Position numbers and translations under genes: made by a program
Part shown: piece by piece, positions 42,392 to 52,712 of the stretch
Layout: every line of letters starts with the position of its first letter
Numbering within the stretch: the stretch's first letter is position 1
Notes under the pieces: generated by a model
The model's input: the letters and a program-made list of their open reading frames with translations, nothing else
The model's database searches: none
What the model was told of the DNA's origin: nothing
Source: Chryseobacterium paludis
GTDB taxonomy: Bacteria > Bacteroidota > Bacteroidia > Flavobacteriales > Weeksellaceae
DNA length: 64,000 nt
NCBI RefSeq assembly: GCF_025403485.1
Contig: NZ_CP099966.1
Coordinates: forward strand, 2,046,001 to 2,110,000
Direction of reading: 5' to 3'

Positions 42392-44644
42392 TTAAAACTT
42401 ATAATAAACCCCTACTTTCAGCCCAAAAGGACTTCCAGGGGTGTACGTAAGATCAGTAGTCGATTCCGTTTCGTTTTTCAATTGGGTCTCAGTTGCAAAC
42501 TGTGCTTCGTTCCATTTTACATTGAAAAGATTGTTTACCTGAATATTAGCACCCCATTTTGCCTGATTATACGAAAGCATCAGATCATTAACAAAATATG
42601 CTTTTGTTCGTATACTGTTATCTTCAACGGCAGGTCTTGCTCCCAGATAACGGTACTGAATCCCTAATGAGAAACCGTGTAAAAAGTCCCAATTCACAGA
42701 ACCTGTACTGGTAATAACCGGAGCTAAAGGCACATAATCCTTCCCCTTTTCTTCTTCAGTAAATCTCGCGTGTGCATAATTGACATCCGCATTCAGATAG
42801 AAATTTTCCAATGGCTGAAAACGAATTCCCAAATCGGCTCCAAGACGCTGAGATTTACCCGAAGGTTCTACTACCGCATCATCTCCCACATATACAAATT
42901 CCTGCTGTAAGAATAAATACCATACTGTAGGGGTAATGATCAATGATTTAAAAGGATGCAAACGTAATTCGAAATCTCCACCGACCGAATAAGGAAGCGT
43001 CTTCTGTCCCTGTTGCTCGATTACAACCCTCATATCATTAGAATGAAATCCCATTCCGGTTTTTAAAAACCACATCACATTATCACTGGCTGCATAAGAA
43101 AAATTAAGTTTCGGACTTAACCGTGTTCCTTCTGAAGACTGGCCGGAAGGCAATTGTTCCGGATCCAACAGGTTATGCATATTAAAGATAAAATGATCTA
43201 TCCTTAATCCAGGATTAATCGTCCATTTTCCCGTTTTCCAAACCAATCCAGTATAGGCGTGAAGATTGGTTTCCGTTCCATTAACGTTAGATAATCGGTC
43301 TAAAAGCAAATCCCTGTGATAGACATGATTCAGCTGAAGGGTATTGATATCATCATTTCTGAATCCCACTCCTGATATCCAATCTAAAGTTCCATTTGGT
43401 AATGAAAAATTCTTGGTATACTTTATTTCTGAACCGTAGATATTTCTTCCGTCTGTCTGCTGAATTTCATCTCCATGATCCTTATCTTTTAAATAAAAAG
43501 TAAAATCTGAATAGAGGTTAAAATCATATTTAGAATACCAGGCCATTGCATCAATCTGTTCAGACGGTGAGATGATATGCTTGTAATTCATCTGAAGGTT
43601 GGTTCTGGAAGTACTTCCGCCTTCTGTAGGATCAATACTTCCCCATCTGCCGATGATCCCCTCATTTACCGCACGCTCAGGAATTTGTCCTGATGCATTC
43701 CATGAAGAATTAAACGTAGAAAACTGAATATTAAAATAATCCTTATCTGTTAACCATTGATTGTATTTACCAAAAATATTGACCCTGTTGAAGTTTTGTT
43801 TTACATCGAAAGGACCATCTGTATAATTATATTCTGCGGCTAAATAAGCACTCTTTCTTCCGGCAGCATCATTAAGAATATTAAACATTCCTAAAATCCT
43901 TTTACTGTTAAAAGATCCACCCTCTAATTTAATCATACTGTTGGCTAAACGGTCGTAGGTTTTAAAATCTACATACCCTGAAGTATTAAAATCTCCACGA
44001 TCCATATAATAAGCTCCTTTTCCAAAATCGATGTTATTTACCGTTTCAGGAATCACAAAATGCAAATCAGAATAGCCCTGTCCATGGGCATGAGACACCA
44101 TATTCACTGGCATTCCGTCAACATTTACGCTTACATCTGTCCCATGATCTGAATCGAACCCTCTAAGGAAAAGCTGTTCTGCCTTTCCACCTCCTGCATG
44201 CTGAGCGATAAAGAGCCCAGGTACTTTACGAAGTAGATCCTGTGCGGAATTAACCGGAAATTTATTAAGATCTACTTTGGTAATCGCAGACAAAAATGAG
44301 CTGTGATTAATCGCCACTTCTGAAATCTGAAAAGGTTTATGCTGCATAAAAACAACTTTATTCTTTTCATCATCATTACTGATCACCCACTTTACGTCAT
44401 CATATCCTTTATGGCTGATCAAGAGAGTATCAGGAAAGGAAGCAACATTTAATTTCACCGATCCATCGGCTCCTGAATGTGTATGATTGTTTCCATGGTC
44501 AAATGCTATTAAAGCTTCTGAAATAGGAAAATGATCATCAAAGTCTTTAATTAACAATTGTTTTTGTGATCCTGCCTCTTGTGCTGCTACTTTTACATTC
44601 ACCAACATCGCCAAAAGGACGATCATTACTTTTGTTACTTTCAT
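42392..44644 (-). CDS. TonB-dependent receptor, urease locus (possibly nickel)
   Basis: 750 residues. The signal peptide ends at VAAQ (about residue 22), followed by a short CarboxypepD-type domain to about 110. The plug domain has VNSAQDLLRKVPGLFIAQHAGGGKAEQLFLRGFDSDHGTDVSVNVDGMPVNMVSHAHG, and a barrel ends in KVGVYYKF. The plug is rich in His (HAHGQGYSDLHF; HGTD), and the N-terminal part has HGNNHTHSG, which may bind metal. Position 19 bp after the urea transporter in the urease operon suggests uptake of nickel or a nickel complex. That role is inference. Confidence 0.9.
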   Translation of the reverse strand: MKVTKVMIVLLAMLVNVKVAAQEAGSQKQLLIKDFDDHFPISEALIAFDHGNNHTHSGADGSVKLNVASFPDTLLISHKGYDDVKWVISNDDEKNKVVFMQHKPFQISEVAINHSSFLSAITKVDLNKFPVNSAQDLLRKVPGLFIAQHAGGGKAEQLFLRGFDSDHGTDVSVNVDGMPVNMVSHAHGQGYSDLHFVIPETVNNIDFGKGAYYMDRGDFNTSGYVDFKTYDRLANSMIKLEGGSFNSKRILGMFNILNDAAGRKSAYLAAEYNYTDGPFDVKQNFNRVNIFGKYNQWLTDKDYFNIQFSTFNSSWNASGQIPERAVNEGIIGRWGSIDPTEGGSTSRTNLQMNYKHIISPSEQIDAMAWYSKYDFNLYSDFTFYLKDKDHGDEIQQTDGRNIYGSEIKYTKNFSLPNGTLDWISGVGFRNDDINTLQLNHVYHRDLLLDRLSNVNGTETNLHAYTGLVWKTGKWTINPGLRIDHFIFNMHNLLDPEQLPSGQSSEGTRLSPKLNFSYAASDNVMWFLKTGMGFHSNDMRVVIEQQGQKTLPYSVGGDFELRLHPFKSLIITPTVWYLFLQQEFVYVGDDAVVEPSGKSQRLGADLGIRFQPLENFYLNADVNYAHARFTEEEKGKDYVPLAPVITSTGSVNWDFLHGFSLGIQYRYLGARPAVEDNSIRTKAYFVNDLMLSYNQAKWGANIQVNNLFNVKWNEAQFATETQLKNETESTTDLTYTPGSPFGLKVGVYYKF

Positions 44645-44663
44645 GAATAAAACTGATATTTTT

Positions 44664-45557
44664 TTAATTATTTTTTGTCTTTTTTATAAAAATTTTCCGG
44701 ATCAGCAGAGTGATCCATGTTCCCACCACAAATGGAAATGTAAGAACTCCCCCTACTTCATTAAGGACATTATAATCAATTAACAGATCATCTATTACCA
44801 CAGTAAGGAATACAGCGATCAGCACCCATAAACCATCAGCTTTTTTAAAACCCGAAAAAGCAATGGCAGAAAGAACTGCGTTGAAGCCAAATAACCCCAT
44901 ATGAATTTTATCTATCGGTTCTCCGTTGATGTGAGAGATATAGGCACCAAGGACTGATCCCGCCAAACCATATAATGCAGCAGCAGGAGAATTAATAAAA
45001 ACAGCAACAAAAAAAATAATCCCTGAAAGAATTCCTCCCTGAAAAATTACCTCACCAAATCCATTAGTACAGGTTAAAAAATCATCATAATCAACAGGTT
45101 CTATTTTAGCAGTCATCATCTCAGATGGTGGAATCTGTGTGAAATGATGAAGCAGACAAATACTGATCCATGTCACGATGATAAAAGGAAATGTAAATAC
45201 AGGAATCTTCTTTTGGATAAAAAAGTGCTGAATGATAGTAGCCAATGCACCTCCTACAGCAATAAGAAACCATATCAATAAGGTGGTCTGAAACACAAAA
45301 GACAGGGCAACACCCACTAAAGCTGCACTAAACCCATACAGCCCTGCATTAATTTCCGATTGGGGATACCGTAACTTCATGGCTGTAAATGTACCAGCAG
45401 CTGTTGATAATAAAACGGCTACACCGCCTTGCCAGCTTCCCATAAAAATTCCAACCAGAAATAACAAACCTGTCCATCTGTTTTCCTGAAGCATGATCTG
45501 CCCGATTCCTTTTAATACATGATCAATAAAAGGGAATTTCTCAAAAAATTTGTTCAT
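44664..45557 (-). CDS. Urea transporter (UT family)
   Basis: 297 residues with about ten hydrophobic segments in two homologous halves, each with the UT signature: VFTFPFIIVTW near 134 and VLTFPFVVGTW near 274. It should let urea pass the inner membrane by facilitated diffusion. It lies inside the urease locus between the permease-like gene and the TonB receptor, which supports the assignment. Confidence 0.9.
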   Translation of the reverse strand: MNKFFEKFPFIDHVLKGIGQIMLQENRWTGLLFLVGIFMGSWQGGVAVLLSTAAGTFTAMKLRYPQSEINAGLYGFSAALVGVALSFVFQTTLLIWFLIAVGGALATIIQHFFIQKKIPVFTFPFIIVTWISICLLHHFTQIPPSEMMTAKIEPVDYDDFLTCTNGFGEVIFQGGILSGIIFFVAVFINSPAAALYGLAGSVLGAYISHINGEPIDKIHMGLFGFNAVLSAIAFSGFKKADGLWVLIAVFLTVVIDDLLIDYNVLNEVGGVLTFPFVVGTWITLLIRKIFIKKTKNN

Positions 45558-45568
45558 AGTTTTTTAAT

Positions 45569-45625
45569 TAGATATTAGATGCTAGATGTCAGATGTTAGA
45601 TCTGATGGTTCGAGGTTAGAGTTAC
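45569..45625. repeat. Short degenerate tandem repeat
   Basis: Repeated TAGATG/TTAGAT units (AGATATTAGATGCTAGATGT and on) in the spacer between two urease-locus genes. Probably slippage; no regulatory role is implied. Confidence 0.5.
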
Positions 45626-45680
45626 GGGTTACATAACTAAGAATTATATTTCCAGGATCCTACCCCCACAACTCGTACCA

Positions 45681-46382
45681 CTACCATCCCAGAAATACCA
45701 TTCCAATTCCACAAACCGTAACCACTGCTCCACTTACCGCTCCCATATAACGTTCCAATTTTTCGGTATTGAATAATGTGGAATATCCATAACGTCCCAA
45801 TAATACCATCCCCAACATCGTTAAAACGGTTGTTATGGTAAAAGAGGTAACGAGCGCAAAAATTTCGTACGTAGAATGTTTTACTCCTGAATAGAATAAA
45901 AGTGGAATTAAAGGCTCGCTGGGTCCCATTACAAAAATCATAAACAAGACCAGTGGAGTTACTTTAATCCTTGTTTGAGGCATTACCATTTCAGTGTGAT
46001 TGTGTTCATACACATAGACATCGTCTCCCATCACATCAAAATGCTTGTGAGGCTTATTTCGAACAGCTTGAATTAGCCCATAGATCAGATAAATCCCACC
46101 TACAATAAGCAATGCCCAGCCTGAAAAATTACCTCTTATATCCTGAAACCATGAAATTTTATTCAGCTGCCAGCCTAAGAAAACGCCAATAAAACCCAAT
46201 ACTAAAGAGCTCATTACGTGCCCAAATCCACAAACTATTGTCAAAACAGCTGTTCTCATTCCACTCCATCCCTTTGATTTCGAAAGTACGATAAACGGGA
46301 GATAATGATCCGGCCCCGATGCCGTATGTATAAAACTTATAGAAATTGCACTGATTAAAAGTGCCCAAATCGTTGTATCCAT
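45681..46382 (-). CDS. Nickel-permease-like urease accessory membrane protein
   Basis: 233 residues with six hydrophobic helices. The first contains HTASGPDHYLPF, an HX4DH-type metal motif typical of NiCoT and UreH-like permeases. A cytoplasmic loop has several His and Asp residues (KPHKHFDVMGDDVYVYEHNH), as in metal transporters. Placement between ureD and the urea transporter supports inner-membrane nickel delivery to urease. A role in export of another ion cannot be excluded. Confidence 0.82.
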   Translation of the reverse strand: MDTTIWALLISAISISFIHTASGPDHYLPFIVLSKSKGWSGMRTAVLTIVCGFGHVMSSLVLGFIGVFLGWQLNKISWFQDIRGNFSGWALLIVGGIYLIYGLIQAVRNKPHKHFDVMGDDVYVYEHNHTEMVMPQTRIKVTPLVLFMIFVMGPSEPLIPLLFYSGVKHSTYEIFALVTSFTITTVLTMLGMVLLGRYGYSTLFNTEKLERYMGAVSGAVVTVCGIGMVFLGW

Positions 46383-46392
46383 TAATTAATTT

Positions 46393-47181
46393 TTATGGTA
46401 AGCTCCAAAGCTTTTCCTGTACATAAAGAAAAAAGTTATACATCAATTCCCCTCCATTTCCAAGGGCTCTGATGATAAACCCATTATTTTCCATTGCCGA
46501 AATCCCAATTTCCATATCCTTATTGTTTGCTTCGCTTGTTGCTAAAATAGATTCAATTAAAGCTTCTTTATCCACATTATCCTTTGTACTGTAAAAGATC
46601 AAAGTTCCCTGATGGGTAAACTGCTCGAGATTACCAATCCCATTGATTGGAATAAGCTCCGGCTGAATAAGCACATTATCTTTGATCATAAGTTTATTTT
46701 CATGATAGATTTCCATCAGATTCTGAAATCGTTTCAGCTTGAATACTTCTCCGTAATGCTTTCTTCCACAGGTGATAATTTCACTGATAATGATCTGACT
46801 GTTCTTTCCAATATGAATCTGTGCTTCACTTTTAAAATTTGAACTTTCATGAGGAACGATCGGATGCGGAACATATGCGAAGGAAGTATGATCCTCCATG
46901 GAAACATTTAAAAGCTGGACAGCCTTATCTTCCATATTGAATAATCTTTGGTATGACTGTGATTGCAATTGCAATGAGGCTCCTTTTTCCAGTGTGATTT
47001 CCAAATGATAACGGTCTCCATCCAGAATTCCTGGCGAAGAACTCATGATCATCTGATAGAGTTTGTTGTCATTCTTACGCTGCCCTACAGATACCACTCT
47101 GAACGGAAGGGAGACATAAAGATCTTTCACATAAGATTTCCCCTCCTTATATCCGGCAGCCAATTCTAAACGGCTATTCAT
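46393..47181 (-). CDS. ureD: Urease accessory protein UreD (UreH)
   Basis: 262 residues of the UreD family: an opening LELAAGYKEGKSYVKDLYVSLPFRV, then VQLLNVSMEDHTSFAYVPHPIVPHESSNFKSEAQI and IISEIITCGRKHYGEVF, the conserved central block. It scaffolds UreF and UreG on apo-urease for nickel insertion. It starts directly after the ureG stop. It is slightly divergent from proteobacterial UreD, as usual in Bacteroidetes. Confidence 0.9.
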   Translation of the reverse strand: MNSRLELAAGYKEGKSYVKDLYVSLPFRVVSVGQRKNDNKLYQMIMSSSPGILDGDRYHLEITLEKGASLQLQSQSYQRLFNMEDKAVQLLNVSMEDHTSFAYVPHPIVPHESSNFKSEAQIHIGKNSQIIISEIITCGRKHYGEVFKLKRFQNLMEIYHENKLMIKDNVLIQPELIPINGIGNLEQFTHQGTLIFYSTKDNVDKEALIESILATSEANNKDMEIGISAMENNGFIIRALGNGGELMYNFFLYVQEKLWSLP

Positions 47182-47820
47182 CTATCGTACAAGATTCGGT
47201 TCTTCACATTCTTCCAGCAATGCATATTTTTTGATCCAGCCAATCACTTTATCCAATCCTTCATCGGTTTTAAGATTGGTAAAAACAAAAGGACTTCCGT
47301 TTCTCATTCTTCTTGCATCCCTTTCCATTACTTCCAGACTTGCTCCAACATGTGGTGCCAGATCAATTTTATTAATAATTAAAAGATCCGAGCGGGTAAT
47401 ACCAGGTCCTCCTTTTCTTGGGATTTTTTCTCCTTCCGCTACATCGATGATGAAAATAGTAACATCAGCAAGGTCCGGACTAAAGGTTGCTGATAAGTTA
47501 TCCCCCCCACTTTCTATTAGAACCAATTCGATATCCGGAAAACGGGCAGTTAATTCATCTACTGCTTCAAGATTCATACTGGCATCTTCTCTGATAGCGG
47601 TATGAGGGCAACCTCCTGTTTCTACCCCGATAATTCTTTCGTGAGGCAAAAGGCTGTTTTTAGCCATAAATTCTGCATCTTCTTTGGTATAAATATCATT
47701 AGTGATCACTCCAAGATCGTAGGTTCCAAACATTTTTCTGCTCAAACGTTCCAGTAATGCGGTTTTTCCTGATCCTACAGGACCCGCCACTCCTACTTTT
47801 ATATACTTTCTATTTTCCAT
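47182..47820 (-). CDS. ureG: Urease accessory GTPase UreG
   Basis: 212 residues with the P-loop GPVGSGKT (13-20), [34 protein letters not shown] (the nickel-binding CPH), [17 protein letters not shown] and the [13 protein letters not shown]ase signature. It drives GTP-dependent nickel transfer to UreC. It lies between ureF and ureD in the conserved urease order. Confidence 0.96.
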   Translation of the reverse strand: MENRKYIKVGVAGPVGSGKTALLERLSRKMFGTYDLGVITNDIYTKEDAEFMAKNSLLPHERIIGVETGGCPHTAIREDASMNLEAVDELTARFPDIELVLIESGGDNLSATFSPDLADVTIFIIDVAEGEKIPRKGGPGITRSDLLIINKIDLAPHVGASLEVMERDARRMRNGSPFVFTNLKTDEGLDKVIGWIKKYALLEECEEPNLVR

Positions 47821-47860
47821 TTTTTTAATTTTAATTAAATATAAATTTGTTATTTAGCAT

Positions 47861-48559
47861 TTAAGACATATACAACCTAGAGTACAGCCTTTCATGCTGC
47901 ATACAGTGAATATCAAAAGACGTATTACAGATTCCCACCAGTTCCCTGTCTATTCCCATCGTCTCCTGTGCAGTCTGTTCCATCACACTATAAAGCTCAA
48001 ATAGAATATCCTGTCCATCAAGCTGTCCAAGAGGTACTAATTTTACGGCATTGGTAATCATTCCAGCTACTGATGTATAATAAAACCCTAACAAAGCTTC
48101 ATACAAAGGAATATTCATCAAAGCCGTGTAAATACCAAATACAATGCAGTAGTGAGAATTGACTTCTCCTTTTCGGATGACCTCTTCATATGATTCCATA
48201 AAAGAAAAATGCTCCCTTCTTTTGAAGATCTTAATCAAACGCAGTCCTAATTTCTGACTGGCCTGACGTATTTCTTTCGGACATTTTAATGCATTACATT
48301 CCTGATCAAGTTTTATGATTGTTGCTAAATCTTCTTTTTTAGCCGCTTCATAGGAGAACCTCATCAAAGCTCCATCGTTATATTTCAAATTATAGATCAG
48401 CATATTTTCTACAAACTCTTTTGCCGTTTTCAGATTATTGACAATTCTTTTCTGCACATACGTTTCCAGTCCGTTAGAATGGCTATACCCACCTATTGGC
48501 AATGTGGGATCGGCGATATGCAGCAAACCTGCCAGAAAATTTAAGTTCATATTATTCAT
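47861..48559 (-). CDS. ureF: Urease accessory protein UreF
   Basis: 232 residues, all-helical, with the family opening LLHIADPTLPIGGYSHSNGLETYVQ and the central YEALLGFYYTSVAGMITNAVKLVPLGQ. UreF gates GTP hydrolysis by UreG in the assembly complex. Its start overlaps the ureE end by 8 bp, showing tight coupling. Confidence 0.95.
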   Translation of the reverse strand: MNNMNLNFLAGLLHIADPTLPIGGYSHSNGLETYVQKRIVNNLKTAKEFVENMLIYNLKYNDGALMRFSYEAAKKEDLATIIKLDQECNALKCPKEIRQASQKLGLRLIKIFKRREHFSFMESYEEVIRKGEVNSHYCIVFGIYTALMNIPLYEALLGFYYTSVAGMITNAVKLVPLGQLDGQDILFELYSVMEQTAQETMGIDRELVGICNTSFDIHCMQHERLYSRLYMS

Positions 48560-49064
48560 CCTTTGGCGCTGCCATTTTAAGTATTTTAGTAAATAAAGTA
48601 GATCCTAAACTTCCATATCCGTGAGGTTCCACATTCGATTTAAGAAGGTTCAGGAGCTTTACATTCTGTAATTCAGGAGCAAACCCACTTGCCTCCAGCC
48701 ATCTGTACATCGGCATTTCAAAGGGTAACAATACCTGATCATTCTGAATAAATAATGGAATATGTTTATTCCCGATCTCATAACATACCGTTCCCATCTC
48801 CAGCATTGATGCAGGCTTCATGACAATGGCTTCGGTTTCCAGAACATTTACGATAATCAATTTCCCTTCATCCTGATAGAGAATATCTCCTTCACGCAGT
48901 CTTTGCCCTTCTCTAAGGAATTTGATCGCAATATCCTTCCCCCCACGGGTTTTCTTACGCTGAATTCTTTTGGTGGTTTCAAACCATTCCAGATCCAGAT
49001 AATCTATTCCTTTTTCCATCGAAGGATATTCAGAAATATTACCTAAGGTTTCATTAATAATCAT
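48552..49064 (-). CDS. ureE: Urease accessory nickel metallochaperone UreE
   Basis: 170 residues with the UreE N-domain and ferredoxin-like C-domain (DILYQDEGKLIIVNVLETEAIVMKP, EIGNKHIPLFIQNDQVLLPFEMPM). The C-terminus ends in AAPKDE and has no His-rich tail, so nickel storage is limited to the dimer site (NKHIP). It overlaps the preceding barrel gene by about 11 bp. Confidence 0.9.
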   Translation of the reverse strand: MIINETLGNISEYPSMEKGIDYLDLEWFETTKRIQRKKTRGGKDIAIKFLREGQRLREGDILYQDEGKLIIVNVLETEAIVMKPASMLEMGTVCYEIGNKHIPLFIQNDQVLLPFEMPMYRWLEASGFAPELQNVKLLNLLKSNVEPHGYGSLGSTLFTKILKMAAPKDE

Positions 49065-49719
49065 TGTTCTTATTTTTTTTTCTGAAATCGATATTCTTAG
49101 AAATTCCTACTCCAAAAGTGGAAGCACTTATTCCTGCTACATACGTTTTTGTCCAGCCTTCCTGTTTTGTTTTCGTCTGCAGCATTGAGAGTTCTGCAAA
49201 CTTGAATTTCAGAGCCCATCCACCACCTAAGAAAATGGCAAATAAAGGATAAGCACGAAGACGGTACCCATTAAAGTTATTCATAGCATCCGAAGTCTCT
49301 GATAATTGCTGACCCCAGACATAATGAGCGTCGACCTGACCAATCAAAGCAAAGTATTTCCCCAAACTGACAGATGGGCTGTACCAGATCCCGGCTTCAT
49401 TCTGCTTGTATATTGTACGGTGATCTGAAACATTCTGAGCATAAGCATAATTAACTCCGATTACATCATTATTGTTGAAAAAATATCCTATGCCAATAGG
49501 AACACCCGCATTAGCACTTGTTCCTACAGAGCTGTTACTGCCTGAAGGCGCATTGGTTTTTGAATAATCAAAAGAGCCATACACCATAAATTGCCCTTTG
49601 GGTCCTTCTTCATCACTTTTTAATCTTTTCCCGCCCAGAAACTGTGCATGCATCTGAACAGACATAAAAGAAGTTCCAGCTATAGCTATTGACAGTGCTT
49701 TTTTATTAAAGTATTTCAT
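49054..49719 (-). CDS. Outer-membrane beta-barrel protein inside the urease operon
   Basis: About 221 residues from ATG at 49719 (a longer frame starts only with GTG at 49767). The signal peptide ends at MHAQ. Amphipathic strands follow (YGSFDYSKTNAPSGS, AGVPIGIGYFFNNNDVIGVNYAYAQ). The C-terminal strands end before a basic tail (FRKKNKNNDY). It lies between ureC and ureE, overlapping ureE. A barrel here is not a standard urease gene; it may pass urea, nickel or ammonium across the outer membrane. Confidence 0.75.
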   Translation of the reverse strand: MKYFNKKALSIAIAGTSFMSVQMHAQFLGGKRLKSDEEGPKGQFMVYGSFDYSKTNAPSGSNSSVGTSANAGVPIGIGYFFNNNDVIGVNYAYAQNVSDHRTIYKQNEAGIWYSPSVSLGKYFALIGQVDAHYVWGQQLSETSDAMNNFNGYRLRAYPLFAIFLGGGWALKFKFAELSMLQTKTKQEGWTKTYVAGISASTFGVGISKNIDFRKKNKNNDY

Positions 49720-49788
49720 CTGATCTTTAGATTTAATTGATATTCTTTGAAAGGCCCGGATTTTCACCGGGCTATATAAATGTCTTTC

Positions 49789-51510
49789 TTAGAACAGATA
49801 ATACAACTGAGTTAAAGGAAGTTTTTCAGCAGGCTCACAAGTGATGTATTCACCATCAACAGTCACTTTATAATTTTCAGGATTCACTTCAATTAAAGGA
49901 GTTTTATCGTTGTGGATGAGGTCTGCTTTAGAGATGTTTCTACAGTTTTTTACCGGTAGGATCATCTTTTCCAGCTTAAATTCTGCTATAGAACCATTGT
50001 CTATAGAAACCTGAGAAACAAAAGTAGCACAGGTTCCGTATTTTGCTCTTCCATGCGCACCAAACATATTTCTGTAAATAACAGGCTGCGGTGTTGGAAT
50101 AGAAGCGTTCGGATCACCCATTTTGCTGGCGATTACCATACCCCCTTTGTAGATCATTTCTGGTTTTACACCAAATAATGCAGGTCTCCAGATCACTAAA
50201 TCTGCCAATTTCCCTTCTTCAATAGAACCTACATATTCCGAAATTCCGTGGGCAATAGCCGGGTTGATCGTATATTTTGCTACATATCGTTTAGCACGGT
50301 AGTTATCATGTCCGGAACCTTTATCCTCATCAAGCTGACCCCGTTGTTCTTTCATTTTACTGGCAGTCTGCCATGTTCTGGTAATGACTTCTCCGGGTCT
50401 TCCCATAGCCTGAGAATCCGAGCTCATAATACTGAACACCCCCATATCGTGAAGAATATCTTCAGCGGCAATCGTTTCGGGACGGATACGGGAATCTGCA
50501 AATGCAACATCTTCAGGAATATTTTTACTTAAATGATGACAAACCATCAGCATATCCAAATGCTCATCGATGGTATTAATGGTATAAGGACGTGTGGGGT
50601 TAGTAGATGCAGGCAGGACATTCGGATACATCGCGGCTTTAATGATATCCGGTGCATGTCCACCTCCCGCTCCTTCAGTATGGAAGGTGTGGATTACTCT
50701 TCCATTAATAGCACGCATCGTATCTTCAAGAAAACCTCCCTCATTCAAAGTATCAGTATGGATAGCCACCTGAACATCATATTTGTCTGCCACTTTTAAT
50801 GCAGCATCAATCGTTGCTGGTGTTGCACCCCAGTCCTCATGAATTTTAACACCCAAGGCTCCTGCTTCAACCTGCTCTTCAATCGGTTCTTCAGCCGAAC
50901 AGTTTCCTTTTCCAAAGAATCCAAGGTTCATAGGATATTCTTCAGCAGCCTCCAGCATTCTCTGGATATTGAATCTTCCTGGTGTAACCGTTGTCGCGTT
51001 GGTTCCGTCATTAGGACCTGTTCCACCACCAATCATAGTTGTAATCCCACTATATAAAGAAGTTTCAATCTGTTGTGGGCAGATGTAATGAATGTGAGTG
51101 TCAATTCCTCCTGCTGTTACAATATATCCTTTTCCACCATGTACCTCCGTAGAAGCTCCGATGATCATATTGGGAGCGACTCCATCCATCGTGTCAGGAT
51201 TTCCTGCCTTTCCAATGCCTACAATTTTACCGTCTTTAATTCCAATATCAGCTTTTACAATTCCCCAGTGGTCGATGATCACAGCTCCCGTGATACAAAG
51301 ATCCAGAACTCCTTCATCTCTTTTACGGGTTACATTTTGTCCCATTCCATCACGAACGGTTTTTCCGCCTCCGAAAACGGCTTCATCTCCATAATGGGTA
51401 AAGTCCTTTTCAATTTCAATGATCATCTCAGTATCTCCCAAGCGGATTCTATCTCCGGCGGTAGGACCTAATATATTGGCATATTGTTTTCTATCTACGT
51501 GTAAACTCAT
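49789..51510 (-). CDS. ureC: Urease alpha subunit UreC
   Basis: 573 residues, full length. Nickel ligands are H139 and H141 (DTHIHYICP), carbamylated K222 in GVKIHEDWG, and further His at about 251 and 277. The active-site flap is C324-H325 in [23 protein letters not shown], and D365 lies in [14 protein letters not shown]. It hydrolyses urea to ammonia and carbamate in the cytoplasm. It is the third gene of the operon, 2 bp after ureB. Confidence 0.97.
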   Translation of the reverse strand: MSLHVDRKQYANILGPTAGDRIRLGDTEMIIEIEKDFTHYGDEAVFGGGKTVRDGMGQNVTRKRDEGVLDLCITGAVIIDHWGIVKADIGIKDGKIVGIGKAGNPDTMDGVAPNMIIGASTEVHGGKGYIVTAGGIDTHIHYICPQQIETSLYSGITTMIGGGTGPNDGTNATTVTPGRFNIQRMLEAAEEYPMNLGFFGKGNCSAEEPIEEQVEAGALGVKIHEDWGATPATIDAALKVADKYDVQVAIHTDTLNEGGFLEDTMRAINGRVIHTFHTEGAGGGHAPDIIKAAMYPNVLPASTNPTRPYTINTIDEHLDMLMVCHHLSKNIPEDVAFADSRIRPETIAAEDILHDMGVFSIMSSDSQAMGRPGEVITRTWQTASKMKEQRGQLDEDKGSGHDNYRAKRYVAKYTINPAIAHGISEYVGSIEEGKLADLVIWRPALFGVKPEMIYKGGMVIASKMGDPNASIPTPQPVIYRNMFGAHGRAKYGTCATFVSQVSIDNGSIAEFKLEKMILPVKNCRNISKADLIHNDKTPLIEVNPENYKVTVDGEYITCEPAEKLPLTQLYYLF

Positions 51511-51511
51511 C

Positions 51512-51880
51512 TTACAGATTTTTAAAATTTAACTGAATCGCTTTTGTAAGGCTTTCCGCTTTCTGTTGTTCTGAATCTACGGATCCATCCACAAGATTAT
51601 TGAAGCCCATTGCTTTTTTGCTTCCTCCTATTTCTACAAGCTCTACCTCTTTTTCTTCCCCCGGCTCAAAACGAACCGCTGTGCTTGCTACAATGTTCAG
51701 TCGCTTACCGAAAGCTTTTTCTCTATTAAAACTCATCGCGTTATTCACTTCAAAAAAATGAAAGTGAGAACCCACCTGAATAGGACGGTCTCCGGTATTT
51801 ACAACCTTTAGTTTTACAGTTTCTCTGCCTTCATTGCAGATAATTGCACCTTCTTTTACAAAAATTTCTCCTGGTATCAT
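51512..51880 (-). CDS. ureB: Urease beta subunit UreB
   Basis: 122 residues with the family segments [32 protein letters not shown] and [19 protein letters not shown]. It is a separate subunit, not fused to UreA, as in most bacteria other than Helicobacter. It lies between ureA and ureC. Confidence 0.96.
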   Translation of the reverse strand: MIPGEIFVKEGAIICNEGRETVKLKVVNTGDRPIQVGSHFHFFEVNNAMSFNREKAFGKRLNIVASTAVRFEPGEEKEVELVEIGGSKKAMGFNNLVDGSVDSEQQKAESLTKAIQLNFKNL

Positions 51881-51889
51881 ACGTATGAA

Positions 51890-52192
51890 TTAGCGGATTG
51901 GATTATGTACGGTTACGAGTTTTGTTCCATCGGGAAATGTCGCTTCTATCTGAACATCGTGGATCATTTCCGATACTCCAGGCATCACATCATCTTTGGT
52001 AAGAATTTGTGCACCTTCCTGCATCAGTTCAGCTACTTTTTTCCCATCCCTGGCTCCTTCCAACAGGAAATGGCCGATGATAGCAATAGATTCCGGGTAG
52101 TTAAGCTTAAGCCCTCTGGCTTTTCTTTTTAGAGCCAGCTCACCTGCCATGTATAGCATGAGTTTCTCTGTTTCTCTGGGTGTTAAATGCAT
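51890..52192 (-). CDS. ureA: Urease gamma subunit UreA
   Basis: 100 residues, full length: [35 protein letters not shown] and the final [16 protein letters not shown]. It is the first gene of the urease operon. No clear TAnnTTTG box was assigned in the 150-bp spacer to the upstream gene. Confidence 0.97.
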   Translation of the reverse strand: MHLTPRETEKLMLYMAGELALKRKARGLKLNYPESIAIIGHFLLEGARDGKKVAELMQEGAQILTKDDVMPGVSEMIHDVQIEATFPDGTKLVTVHNPIR

Positions 52193-52343
52193 TGTATGTT
52201 ATTTAAAATTGAACATGCGATATCCTGTCTGCCTTTTAGAAAAGGCAAATCGAAATGCTTTTAGTATTAAAAAATTGAAAACGGATCTTATGAATCTGTA
52301 TAGAAATACAGATCGTATAAGTATCGATTAATAAAAAGAAAAA

Positions 52344-52712
52344 TTAGCAGATGTCTATCTGTAAAGAATGATATAGAATATATCTTGGTGTTGTAATGTA
52401 CACAGGTTCATGAACAACCAGAGACTTTGTTTCATAAGAATAAGTACCAAAGAAAAGATTGATGCACTGTTGTACGATTGCTGAATAATCAAATTTCACT
52501 TTTTCCAGATCATTGAGATCAGGCTCATCCTGATTATCTAATAATGCATACCCTTCGTCTGGAGTTTGATGATCAGATTTCTGTGAAATTTTATTTTTTG
52601 AAATGGTATTAGAAGACGATTGAATCTCTCCTCTGTACCCATAAAAACAGGTGCACAAAGCCGTGAAGAAAACCACGATAGAGAATAGTACAATCTTTTT
52701 ATTCATATCCAT
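52344..52712 (-). CDS. Small membrane-anchored hypothetical protein
   Basis: 122 residues (or 120 from a second ATG). An N-terminal hydrophobic helix (8-24), a Ser/Lys/Asp-rich linker and a short folded end (FDYSAIVQQCINLFFGTYSYET) follow. It might be exported. It lies upstream of ureA on the same strand, 151 bp away, and could be a first operon gene, but no link to urease is evident. Confidence 0.5.
   Translation of the reverse strand: MDMNKKIVLFSIVVFFTALCTCFYGYRGEIQSSSNTISKNKISQKSDHQTPDEGYALLDNQDEPDLNDLEKVKFDYSAIVQQCINLFFGTYSYETKSLVVHEPVYITTPRYILYHSLQIDIC

Noticed and set aside
50248..51471. Several 60-130 codon plus-strand frames opposite ureC
   Set aside because: They are antisense shadows of the ureC gene, with unnatural composition and no motifs.
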